Assembly: GCA_035610835.1 (NCBI GenBank)
Contig: CM069452.1
Span: 6,786,171 to 6,850,170 of the forward strand
Length of the DNA stretch: 64,000 bases
From: Ophiura sarsii
Taxonomy: Eukaryota > Echinodermata > Ophiuroidea > Amphilepidida > Ophiuridae
Direction of reading: 5' to 3'
Shown here in pieces: positions 13,501-24,334 of this stretch (position 1 is its first letter; the number at the start of each line of letters is the position of its first letter). Under the pieces are notes generated by a model. It did not search any database. It saw nothing but the letters and a program-made list of their open reading frames with translations, and was not told the origin of the DNA. The position numbers and the translations under genes are program-made.

Positions 13501-14912
13501 AGAGTTCTCGGCAACTCTCCGTGAAGATGTCCGACCATGGTTCGGTAGAGGAGTTACATAACTTACGTTCCTCTTCACTCAGTTGTCCGTTGTGGTCCAA
13601 TACTTCGCATGCGCCCCCGATGGCTTCATGGACAGACTTGTCAAAAACATAACCCGTGATGCTAAGGGCTTCGCGGAAGTGCATTCCAGCAACATCATCT
13701 GTGTTCTCCATTGAATTGTCACGCGACAATGACGGTGAATCCCGGTCTACAGGTGAATTGAAGGCGGTCACAATATCTTGGCAAAGTTGATGCTTGTCGT
13801 CGTATCCGAGTGGTTCTTGTAAATCTAATTCGTTTCTTGTATTTTGAACAGCCTCCAGGACACCTAAACACTCCTCTTCCTCTATGGTAACTGCTAATAA
13901 TATGTCGATCATCTCTTGAACGGTTTCATTTATTGAAATTTGATACATGAATTGCTCGTTTAATTCCATATTGTTGAAATCTTGGCACATGGCATCAGGA
14001 CTATCGGCTCCACCTAAATATGCAAATATGCTAGCAACTTGGTAGCCAGATAAGGGACCAAACTGCCCGTGTGCCCAAAATGTATCCTCAATCGATGTGT
14101 AGTTTCCGTTTTCATCTGATGCTGTGCGTCTAATGTCTTTTTCAGCTTCAACTTCATCTTCGCTTTCGCCACTATCTTTGTTCCACGGCAGTATGGCCCT
14201 TTTACCTCGACGACCTGGACGCCATCGTGAAGGTGCTTCTGTGACCATTGCTTCTGTTCCGAGTTCTTCAGTTGTGTCGACTTCGTCATTGTCGTCTCGA
14301 TTCCATGGAAATCTGATATTCCCCGTGTCAATGTTGTCTATAACGTTGTCTACAGTATCTTCAAAGGCATCTCTGATCCCGTCGATATCAATTGGAAGGC
14401 CTGTGGCGTTTTCAATATCCCATGGGATATCAATGATGTCGATTAGATCAGATAAGTCATCGAAAGGAACCGTATCCTCTTTGGCTTGGCAGAGATAGGG
14501 TGCCATTACTGCTATTTGAGTCAATATTTCATCTAATCTTTCTATCACAAGTTGTTCCACAGACTGATCACCGTGTTTGTCGATGAAACCCTGTAAGTCT
14601 TCACACTCATCTTGGTGGTTCTCAATTCCGAACAGACCCAGCATGAACCCCAATTGAGGGTCGTCATCCTCATTTTCCATCCAAGGAAATCTGGAACCAG
14701 ACCCCATATCTGCCTCCCATGACCACTGTAAATATTGGCTATCGCTCTTCAGCCACCAGTTGATAACCTTCCACAACAGCTGATGAAGGGATACCTGTGG
14801 CACTGGAATTTCAGGTGATGTCTTTTCTGTTACCAGCCATTCATCATCCCACCACTCTTCAGTAGCGGACAGTTGAGGAGGTGTCGTAGAACCAGACACT
14901 GCTCTTCGCTTC
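1585..14912 (-). CDS. Giant secreted repeat protein, 13.3-kb exon 2
   Basis: A single open frame of about 4,442 codons, bounded by an acceptor (CATCTTCAG before GAAGCGAAGAGC) and a donor (GACACCG before GTAAGAATACG). Both phases match the neighbouring exons exactly. The protein is acidic, rich in Trp and Asn-X-Ser/Thr sequons, and built from about 12 diverged repeats. A typical repeat has three parts: an LLGxxxTYLGEYEDSDALC segment with a later DxxTCVGxLxAVE; a TTCNTI..LPPxYFVAGC segment; and a VCNATAxxxYN...LxELAYxSPWLCYG segment. Cysteines recur at matching places, so each repeat is probably a disulphide-bonded helical domain. No EGF, VWF, FN3 or transmembrane domain is visible. Two furin-type KR-A sites lie inside. 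I do not recognise the family. A secreted structural, adhesive or coelomic glycoprotein is possible, but function is unknown. Confidence 0.9.
3848..3859 (-). other. Predicted furin-type cleavage site REKR-A
   Basis: The encoded HWREKRAVASFTT fits R-X-K/R-R and sits in the acidic linker after a TPWLCYGR repeat end. All three basic sites in this protein are followed by Ala and a hydrophobic residue (AV, AI, AV), which supports shared processing. Cleavage here would release the C-terminal part with the Cys-rich tail. Confidence 0.6.
5800..6360 (-). repeat. Local array of helical mini-repeats in the giant protein
   Basis: The segment that normally occurs once per repeat (QLVDxxLNETxRELxxxSPWLC) is here repeated about five times in a row, mostly without the cysteine: QELAHMSPLQ, RELGQLSPLQ, RDLAHMSALQ and so on, ending in RELAIMSPWLCYG. 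It looks like a small tandem amplification of an amphipathic helix pair of about 35 residues. Confidence 0.75.
10100..10365 (-). repeat. Four tandem 21-residue helical repeats
   Basis: The encoded sequence repeats the pattern GGDGMMxRxxxIxxLLTDLxx about four times at 63-bp spacing. On the plus strand CATTCCAT(C/T) recurs near 10154, 10219, 10281 and 10345. It is inserted between two ordinary modules of the giant protein and gives a Met/Leu-rich amphipathic stretch. Confidence 0.75.
14198..14212 (-). other. Predicted furin-type cleavage site RRGKR-A
   Basis: The encoded PGRRGKRAILPW contains the R-X-K/R-R consensus in a linker with no cysteines, about 235 residues after the exon 1/2 junction. 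Cleavage would separate a first module from the central array. This is predicted from the motif only. Confidence 0.6.
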
Positions 14913-17570
14913 CTGAAGATGACAAACAATAGTTACATTGACAAAATGGTTAACTCTCCCTCAGTATTGTTCATTTACCATCGTTAAAAACAACTTTGTT
15001 GTTCTGTAAATAGCATGCAGTGATAACATATACATGATAAACAGAAATCTATACTAACATTATGTAATTTTGCGTTCAAACAAGCATATTGTCCATGGAT
15101 TGCCTTGGGTTTTTTCTCAGGAAAACAAAAAAGTAAAGGCTTTGATGAAAATGATGCAAGTATTGACGCAACTATAATTTTCGATCGCAATTGTTACTAT
15201 TAACTCACTCCAGTCAATCAAACAAGCAAGGTCATTCATGTATGGAGAGATTCTAAGATGACACCATTCGACATCTCAATTAACAAATATATTTAATGAG
15301 TCATTGTTTTCTCCATGCAGAACATTAGCCGTGTCACTGTTAGCAGACATAATTACGAGTGAATCAATTACATTTTAATCCAAACAAGCGTCCTCGAATA
15401 TTTTAAGACCAGAACCCGGGGAAGAGGGGGGGGGGGTTACACTGATGTTAAAACAGGTGATATATGTTTGTGATGCCCTTCTGGTTGTATTGGTTTTAAC
15501 TGTCACTGGTTATATTGTACTTACATTAACTTATACAGCGGAAATCGCAACGACAAAAATCCAAAAAACAATAATTAAACCGAAGTATTTGGGTTCTTTG
15601 TCACATAACTTTTTTCAATCTCTTCTAGGATGACGATATTTAAAAAAACCGTTCAGACTTAAGAATGTTCCGCTTTGTTTGGTGAATACAGTTATATCAC
15701 TAATTTAACAATACAGCGTGTCACAGAATACCTCTTTACTTATTTTATGTAAAGAGAGAGATGGGTCGAAAAACAAGTTCAACCGATTTGAGGGGATATT
15801 TAGGTCCTGTTGGGCGGTTCGGTTCACCACTCCATCCGCAACTATTATTAGGGACTCTTAAGTTTCACTTTTATGCCATTGATTGTAATCATCTGAACAC
15901 ATTCTGGAAATACTATATTCTAGGAGGCCATTAGTCTCGGTTATTCACCATGTCTCTTTTTTGGAGGAAGGGGGGTGGGGTAATTAAGCTTGGTTTTTAG
16001 GTTTTCAAATTACTTAATTACAGATGTCGCAAAGTCGTTCAATCGATTTAATGGGGAAATCGCTGTACTCCTGTGCATCCTAACTAACGGCTCACTATTT
16101 TACACACATGCAGATTTTTATCTTATTCGCTATCAATTAACTTTTGTAACGGTCTTAAAATGGGCAGGCATGTTTTCAAATGTTCATGTTGTGCCGTGAC
16201 CATCACGTTTGCTAATTTGTGAATACCCGTGTAATAATAAAAATGTCACAACCTTTTGTATGAATAAGACAATAGAGAACTTGAACCCTGGTACCATGTG
16301 TATAATACATGTGCTCTGTTATGTTTTTGATCTTTTAGTGTCAATGGTCATGAATAAACCATCACGTTATACAAGCGTCATATATTTATAATTGTACAGT
16401 GTCGTGTTTGGTATCATATCATCGAATTCAAACATAAAGGACTACAACTCAATTCACAGGGAGAAATGCCGAACATTGTCTAAAAATGACAACATTTCCA
16501 CAAGAAACGCAGATGTTGCTCATTGTCATGATTGTTGGCAACCTGACAGCTTTATAAAAAGTTGCACGCATTATTCGAGAACTTCAGACAATTGTGCGCC
16601 CTTTTCGGCAATTAAAAAGTATAAAGGGTTTTTTCCGGTAGCTTACTCATTTTTAACAATGTTTAAAATGATTGTTTTTCGGTCAATAATTATTTTATTT
16701 CTGTAAAAACGAAATTCCCATGTCATAGGATTTAAAATTATGTTTGTGTGTTTTTATGGGCTTTTTGTGTATTTTAATTAATTATATATTTATTAATCAG
16801 GTGGAGCCAAGAAGGAAGAAGGCAGAGACTGGAGTATGAGTTAGTGACTTTATCTCTGGTAAGCAATGGTAAGGGATGAATCTTTGGAGCGACTGTGTAC
16901 TTTGCCTCACCCACACCCTAGCTGTATTATATTCCTCTGTTTGATAATACAGAATATCAGGGGTTTATCGTTGATTAGAAGGTCCTCAACTACAAATGTA
17001 TAATGACGCAGGTCGCCCGCAAACAAATCTCGATCCATAAGTCTATAGCAGCCATCATTGTGTTAAACTATAATAAATTATTTTTGTTTGTAGAACTCTT
17101 TGTTTGATTTCACCAAAACCTTCGATTCATTCTCATTATTTGGTTTTAACTTAGACATGTAAGGAGCATATGATGGGTGACTCTCGTTTGGGGAGCGAAA
17201 TGTTCATGTGTCACACACATGCACCCTCCGTAACGCCAATATCATGACTAGACAGAAAATATAAATAATCGTTGAGTATCACCTCTCGATTTGGGTAAGA
17301 CGAAAAGATAAAGATAAAGGATGTAAATTTTACAAAGTTCATCTGTGAATGAACATGCTGGCTTCTTTTAAAAAAACGGTAAACTTAAAAAATATGCAAA
17401 TCATACTAAAGTTGCTGGATTTATATCAGGCTTACGCAGTCACAGTCGCGATCTCATATCTTATGAGCCCGGATTATGAACGTTACAATTGAAAAATAAA
17501 AAGAATGACAAGTTTGTTCTCTGTAAGAATTTTCCAATTTCATCCAAGAATTGGAAAATCAAAGAGTTCG

Positions 17571-18366
17571 TATACAGGGTAAGTAAAAAAAGTGTACCCA
17601 AAGTAAAATAACTATTAAAAATATTTATTATCAGAATATGAAGACAACCAATGTATGCGGCAAATGTATTCATTCACTCACTGCAAAAACTCCGGTGTTG
17701 AATTTAACACCATGGGTGTCACTATAGGACCGGTGTAAAGTGGTCCGGTCCTATAGTGACACCCATGGTGTTAAATTAACACCGGAGTTTTTGCAGTGAT
17801 CATCAGCAAAAAGAATCATGCCATTTCATTTTACCGTTTACCAGATATGACTATAAATAAAGTTTAAACCGAACACAATATTGAATAGTTTACTCAATAA
17901 TGTTTGAAATTAATGAAGTGGATTCATATAATATGGTACACAATAGCTAACTATTAATAAAGCCTAATCAAACATTCTCAGTTATTTTTTCAAACATTGG
18001 ATGCGATATCATGACAAAACAATGTCATTTTTACACGAATTTAGCAACAAAAACAACACATTTGGCTTTTGTGGTGATAGTCGGACTCAGCTCGGATTAG
18101 AGTGTGGTCCATTTTCACTATAGTCAAATTCAATAGATCTTATAGAAGAAAATGTTGCAAATTTTGTTCGGTTTATAAAATGTTGACTTTTACGCAAATG
18201 AGCATACAACATGTTTACCACAACCAATTTCAACCAACTAAAATTCTTTAGAAAGCTAATGAGATAACCCGTCGTCAGCTTCAATAAAAAATCTGTGACA
18301 TTTTTGCACAGATTTTAAGATATAAAATCCCAAAGTTGAGTACACTTTTTTGGACTCACCTGTATA
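17571..18366. mobile_element. Non-autonomous mariner-like element
   Basis: The ends are inverted copies: TATACAGGGTAAGTAAAAAA then AGTGTAC on the left, and GTACACTTTTTTGGACTCAC then CTGTATA on the right, inside TA. The termini resemble Tc1/mariner ends of the TACAGGGTG type. There is no transposase frame. A separate 121-bp palindrome sits inside, so it is either a nested insertion or an internal foldback. Confidence 0.65.
17679..17799. mobile_element. Near-perfect 121-bp palindrome (hairpin MITE)
   Basis: Arms of about 55 bases, starting TCACTGCAAAAACTCCGGTG and ending in its complement GCAGTGA, match with only one single-base indel around a loop of about 9 bases (TGTAAAGTG). The arms contain a smaller GGTGTTAAATTTAACACC palindrome. 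The CACTGCAAAAA terminus suggests a MITE. Transcribed RNA would form a very stable hairpin. Confidence 0.85.
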
Positions 18367-20126
18367 TCTTAAAATTGACTGTTTCTAAAATTGACTAATT
18401 AATCATTCCGTTCATTTACAAATGCTTTTTGTAATGACTTATCAGATTGATCAAATTGGTGCGGGGTATCACAATGGGATGTTGATAGCTTATATTTGAA
18501 GAGAGCCCGTGTTTTTCTACGCCTGAGAGACGTGTTCTTGAGATGCTTTGAGCGAAAAGGGAATGAGATACTGATTTATCTCCCAATGTGTATGAGCATG
18601 ATGAGAAACATTTGGATTCTATCATGAGAACCACTGGAGAAAGTGAACTAAAATGATGGAATAATTTATGTTATGATTTCATATATGTGTGCCTTTATGT
18701 AAATGAAGAAAACGCACGAACAAAATCGGGCAATACCGCAATACCGTTAATCTTTAATAGATGAACATTTGACGGTATGTCGTAATGAGTGCACACCACC
18801 AAATAATATTTTGCATTTTGGCCATATACGCCATCATAAGTCTAAATTTAACATCCTAGAAAAAGGTAAATGTACCAAAATGTTTCATAATTTGGCATTT
18901 GTAGGTTATTTCCTCCACATTAGGCCCAACATCTCTAGCTTTTTCTTGAATGGTATTATTTTACACGATTTCACTGTTTCCATCAATTTAGAGCTACAAC
19001 CCCTGATCTAAGAATATAGGCAGCCTGTCGTACCTAAGATAGATATCATTGGCCCGTAGTGGGGAAAATGCTGGTAAACCCCTACAAAGGCGATTGTGTT
19101 TAAGCAGAAGACATCTAGATCTTCAATAAAACAATGATTTGAATGAACCAGTTTGCTCTAAAGGTGAAATAAATTAACACGAACTTTACCTCTTTACCAC
19201 ACAAAGCAATAGGGAACTGATTTGGTGGTGTGGGATCAAATTCAATTTAGAAGTTTTAAACCAGAGATTATTCCAGTAGCGGCTGTACCATACAGGGTGA
19301 ATTAAAAACTAATATTCACGAATTGAAACGGCTCTTTGACCTTGATTTGTGTATTGAACAATTATAAAAATGTTGGTGTCCGATAACAGTTGTGTCCGAT
19401 AAAGCGTATTTAATCTAGTTCATCGTCATAAAAAAATGAAAGTAATCGACTGAAAAATAAGCCAAATGTGACATGTTTTGAAAGCTAACCAGGGTGCCCC
19501 TTATTGCTGGTACAGTTGGAACTGCTTTTTCTGTCTTTTCAGCTATCTTAACATAATTAAATGACCCTCGTATAAAGATTTACCTCTTTACAGGATACGG
19601 ATGCATAAAAAGGGCACGAAAAGTATACCACTTTTTTCTCAGCACTCTCTAGACGAAATGCATGATCTATATATACTCCTAGAAACGTTTTGTGAGAGAG
19701 CCAATGTGACCAGTGCACGTCAAACAGTAAATGTTTTCGGCAAACACAGTTTTGAGATAGAGGCCAATATATTTGGTGAAATATAGAGAAAATAATAGAA
19801 ACAAATATGCTTCTTCAATTCCTATCTTGTGATTACAAAGTCCGATTACCTTCAACATTGTATCATTTCAAAGCTTAAAATTATACTCTTTCAAGTCATC
19901 CAATACTCGGAATTGACTTGGACCTGTCCATTTTGATGTGACGGGTCACATATTATTCATCGGTCTCTTTAAAAGTCAAATTTGAGGAATTTCGGACAAA
20001 CATTTATCAAGAAATAAATGATTTCATAATGCAACTTCAAATTTCATTTCTTTACATCGTTCACACCCAAGACATCGCTATAAACAAATGATAAACAAGA
20101 GTTCTACATTGATAAAACCTGGGGTA

Positions 20127-21207
20127 TACAGGCTGTCCCAAAACGATTAGTACCCATCGATGTCCAAAGTTCAATAATTTTGGTCATCATCGAAATCGAT
20201 GGGATTAGATCCGTTGTTTGTACATCATCTTTGTCATAATGTACTATTTTATTAGAATTTTAGATCATGAATATTGGATTTATCACACTCAAGATACACT
20301 CCATTATCATGATTATGTAAAACGTGGCGATTTCACCTTTTTGACAAAGTACTAAAAATGTGTGTGTTATTATAGCTTGTTTGAAAGAAACTCGTGTATT
20401 CTCATAATCTCTTGTCTACTAAATATAATATTGTGTGTTTTCCTGTTGTAACTGTTATTAGTTATAGGTATTCAAATCATTAATAATTCTTCTCTTTAAT
20501 TCAATTTAAAGGGTAAACAAAGTTTGTCACACTTGAGTGACCCCATGCATTGTTTTATTTGACAAGCATGTTTAGGGACTTCTAAATGAAGTGGTATTTG
20601 GTGAATTACCAGTGGCTTAGATTTCACATTGGAGAATAGATTTCGTGAGGTTAAACACTAAGGGGCTATACCTTTTTTACCAAGTTTGTAGGAAATTGCA
20701 TCCCCTATATGAAAAAGAAGTCTAAGCCACTTCTAATTACCCATGACCACGGCTTTACCTGTTTAAATGTCCCTCAAGTTTTGCCTCAAAACTAGCTCAT
20801 TATAGAAATAAAGCTTGGGGTCTCTCATGCGTGACGATCCATTTTTACTCTTCAAATTGAATCAAAATGAAGAAGTATTAATGGTTTGAACAAAAATATA
20901 ATACAACAGCAGTTTGAAATAGAAAGGAACCAAAGATATTAGCAGACAAGAGAGTAGGAGAATATTAGTTTCTTTCAAACAAGCTGTTTAAAAACACATT
21001 TTTTTGCACTTTGTCAAAAAGGTGAAATCACCATGTTTTACACAATGGAGTGTAACTTCGTTAAAATAAGTCCGATATTCATGATCTAAAATTCTAATGA
21101 ACAGTATAGCAAATATGATAACTAAACAACGGATCTAATCTCATTGATTTTGATGATGAAAACACTTTGGGCATCGATGGGTACTAATCATTTTGGGACA
21201 GCCTGTA
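20127..21207. mobile_element. 1.08-kb foldback element with TA-flanked ends
   Basis: The left end TACAGGCTGTCCCAAAACGA and right end TTTTGGGACAGCCTGTA are inverted. Similarity continues along both arms (GATTAGTACCCATCGATG, AACAACGGATCTAAT, GGTGAAATC, TTTCTTTCAAACAAGC, AGTGGCTTAGA) almost to the centre near 20660. It is one long imperfect inverted repeat with no transposase. The CAGGCTGTCCC end and TA flanks point to a Tc1/mariner-type parent. Confidence 0.8.
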
Positions 21208-21651
21208 ATTCCAAGTTGATGTGGTCCCGTGTTAAGGTTTTCTTATACAACCTGCATTTCATCAATAAAAAAGGGATTTTTAGAATATAAACTAGAAGCT
21301 ATCAGATGTTGTTTATGTGGATGGTGTTTTGATATAAATTGAGGGCATGTTACGCGATCTTCTCATGGGGACGCTCTCTAATCCTTGCAGATTTACATTT
21401 CTGATCATAAATTGTAAATATCTTCTGAGTTACAGAGCGATACGATTCCTACTTCAAAATCATGGTCTTTCCTGACAAGTCAAAACATCATGATATTATA
21501 AGATAAGAGAAAAAAATAAGTGTAAGAAATAGAAAAAGATCACATAATACATGTATGCCTTTAATTGAAATTGTATTTGACATATGAAATAGTTATTGGA
21601 ATTGATAACTAAATAATGCCTGAATCAAGTTGTTCCATACACAATCTTTAC

Positions 21652-22229
21652 CTTCTTCTTGATGTTACAGAATCATCCAAGTCTTCTTCCACTTCATCTC
21701 CAGTACTCTCCACTTCTTCCATCATGTCTTCGTCAATATGCTCCTCTATTGCCTCATCCCAAACAGCAACACATGTCTCAGACACTCCATCTAGATCGGT
21801 ATCTTTATGTACCGCCTTCAAGATCGGTTGACAAATAGATTGAACATCTATGCTATTGCCAATGATGTAATTTAGAAGAGGTCCAAAATTGGTGCAAAGT
21901 TCCCCGAGAGCTTCCTTCGTGGTGTTAGTACTTATCGCATCTCCAATGATACTCAAGGCGGTCATTGTCTGCAATCCAGGGATGATTACTCCGGGCTGAG
22001 AGAATAAGCTTCCTAGCAGGTCACCAGTGGGGGCTGAAGAGGTTTCATAGAAAGAGAACTCTCTCTCCCAACTGATATCCCAGCTACTTGCATCATTATT
22101 ATCAGAAGAAGTCAAAGTAGATTCGACGAAAGATTCGGAGCTTCCCTGATGACTATCTTCGACCTCTTGACTTGAGGCAATGACAATCAAGACACAAAAT
22201 AGTAGTGTGAACGTTATTGGCTTTGTCAT
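21652..22229 (-). CDS. Giant secreted repeat protein, exon 1: signal peptide and acidic propeptide
   Basis: I start at the ATG at 22229 (context CCACGATGA), because the following MTKPITFTLLFCVLIVIASS is a textbook signal peptide. An in-frame ATG at 22265 would add 12 residues. About 193 codons follow. A Cys-containing stretch (ELCTNF..SICQPI..SETCVAVWDE) resembles one part of the exon 2 repeats, and a very acidic tail comes next. The exon ends TCAAGAAGAAG before GTAAAGATT, in phase 2. The acceptor at 14912 supplies the G completing Arg and reads on as RRRKRRAVSG, so the join is in frame and creates a proprotein convertase site. The 6.7-kb intron could hide a small frame-neutral exon, but I see none. 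No clear core promoter was found upstream. Confidence 0.85.
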
Positions 22230-22933
22230 CGTGGATGTTGATGAATCTAGATAGTAAATTAACATCTTATGTTGATAGAAATATAATTTACATCTTACAT
22301 GTAAACATTAAAAAATATTTACGCCATGATGAGTATCATAAATTCTTACGAGAATCGCCTAAGACGTATTCTCGTTGGCACACTATTCAAGCGAAGCGAT
22401 GTTCATTCGCAAATCCCTGGCACTGATTTCAGACTGGATCGATAATTTGCAATAAATGTTCCTTGATTATGCGATGGTAGTTCAAACAAAAGCGATCAAT
22501 ATTTATTAATCACCTGGTACGGGCATCCGCGAAGGATCCTCAACTATTAGTCCATGAATTGAGTGTTGCGTTATGTATCTGAGTCGCTAAGGGAACCCCG
22601 TGTAAATAAGCCGTAAAATAAATATAAATGTCTTGCTGTTGCTCCAAGGATTTTCAATTCAAAGAGTACATTTATAGTGAGTAGTGTTTGTGTGTACTTA
22701 GTCTTTTTATGCAAGGGGACTTAAGGGGTAGACAAATTATTATCAAACAATGCATGCTTCTTATTATATAGTTATATAGAAAAATACATGTTTAATAGCG
22801 ATGCAATACAAGTTAACGTCCAATTTTCTATTCGTAAGATTGAAAATGTAAATAAGTCTATAATTTAATTAATACCGTATAAAAATGTCCAATACGGGTC
22901 TAACCAGGAAGGTGGTCTATAACCAGGGAGGTG

Positions 22934-23403
22934 TAAACTGCTCACAAAAAGTATCGAAACACTTAGAAATGATCCAATACATAACGGCTTGAAAGTGTAT
23001 GCATTAATCGAAGCAAATAACCAATTGTATAATTTTGTTCTGCGTATTTTGATACCTCGATCGTTGAGATACGATGTTGCGGAGCGGAGTTATAGTCATT
23101 TCAATGATCGTGGGTCCGGTTTCAAAAGTGACACTCATCCCTATTGAAAAGCACGAATCTGATCATTCTAAACAGTAATGCAAACCTCTTTCTATAGGAT
23201 GATTGTCACTTTTGAAACTGGACCCACGACCATTGAAATGACAATAACTCTGCTCCGCAACATCGTATCTTATCGATCGAGGTGACAAAATACGCAGAAC
23301 AAAATCATGCACTTGGTTATTTGCTTCGATTAATGCATATCCTTTCGAGCCGTTATATATTGGATCATTTCTAAGTGTTTCGATACTTTTTGTGAGCAGT
23401 TTA
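22934..23403. mobile_element. 470-bp foldback element
   Basis: The arms are inverted copies of about 190 bp, starting TAAACTGCTCACAAAAAGTA and ending TACTTTTTGTGAGCAGTTTA, with further matching blocks (GAAACACTTAGAAATGATCC, AACATCGTATC, GGGTCCGGTTTCAAAAGTGA). The central loop is about 90 bp. TA at both ends suggests a TA target site. No ORF. Confidence 0.85.
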
Positions 23404-24334
23404 TAATACTTGTATTACATTAGTAATCATGGTAATAACATCTCTCTGGTGAAACCATAAACAAACCTGTCCTATGAACATTTTCTTAGACTATGCACAG
23501 AGAATATTAATTCGTCGTCAAAAGTGGTCTTACTTTACGAATTAAACATTTGTCATGGAAGGTTCGATCGTCAGTTAAAAAATATTTTGTAATGCTAAAC
23601 AATTATTTGTTAATGATAAATGACCAATTAGTAGTATTTTTGGTTAATTTTCAACATAGCAAATATTTTCACGAATCTTACATAATTATTTGACTTTCAA
23701 TGACAAATGAATAAATGACAAATTAAATGACGAATTAAAAGAATAATTTTTACTCAATAATTTGTAATTTAATATGAATGACAAATTACCGTGGCAATTT
23801 GTCATTAAACATTAAATATATTTCAGTCAAGGAAATGTTTGTTACGATGAAAATGAACTAGAAACACTCTACATTGTTCTTTTAGCATTTTACAAATAAC
23901 TGTGCACCATTACAGAATATTTCTTGAATCACAAACCTGCCATTTCTTATGACAGGTTTTTAATTTGTCTAAGACCCCTTTTTGACGAATTAATAATTAT
24001 TCTCTCTGTGTGACTATTCTCTGATTTAATTAGGACCCTACGCCTATTATAATATACCTCCCTTCCCCCATCCCCGGCTTTATTATGAAACCATCATGGG
24101 GGTGATTTCAGTTAGTAAAATAATTTAATAAAACAAAAGCTGCGACCTTAAACTGGCTCTGACCATAGTCTCTCGTTTTATTCATTTCATAGTCTTTTGC
24201 AAGCATATTTTGATCAAGTGCGCAAACACTTCGACAGGGTTTGTAATGACGTTACAATTCACAAACTTTATACCATGGTACGAAGGTTGGGGTCAGGTAC
24301 AATTTCTCAAGACGCACATTTGTAGACCCATCTG

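Larger units (their letters stand above)
1800..14100 (-). repeat. Array of about 12 diverged ~280-480 residue protein repeats
   Basis: The LGxYxxxDxLC landmark recurs near plus-strand positions 14015, 13085, 12190, 11075, 9815, 8975, 8125, 7075, 5625, 4805 and 3690, with a looser copy (FFGYEDSPAMC) near 1875. The LCYG landmark recurs between them. The units around 8000-9900 are the most alike, with a spacing of about 845 bp; the outer ones are the most diverged. This suggests growth by internal duplication within one exon. Confidence 0.85.
14913..21651. other. Intron 1 of the giant-protein gene (6.7 kb)
   Basis: No exon with convincing coding potential was seen on either strand; the short ORFs have no recognisable motifs. 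It contains a poly-G run near 15427, a TA-flanked mariner-like element with a nested palindrome (17571-18366), and a 1.08-kb foldback (20127-21207). The rest is AT-rich and shows no feature I can support. Confidence 0.7.

Noticed and set aside
3500..14100. Saposin-like fold for the giant-protein repeats (C...LVD..L...L...SPWLC pattern)
   Set aside because: The helical pattern with paired Cys is suggestive, but the cysteine spacing does not give the six-Cys saposin order by eye. Left as a question for structure prediction.
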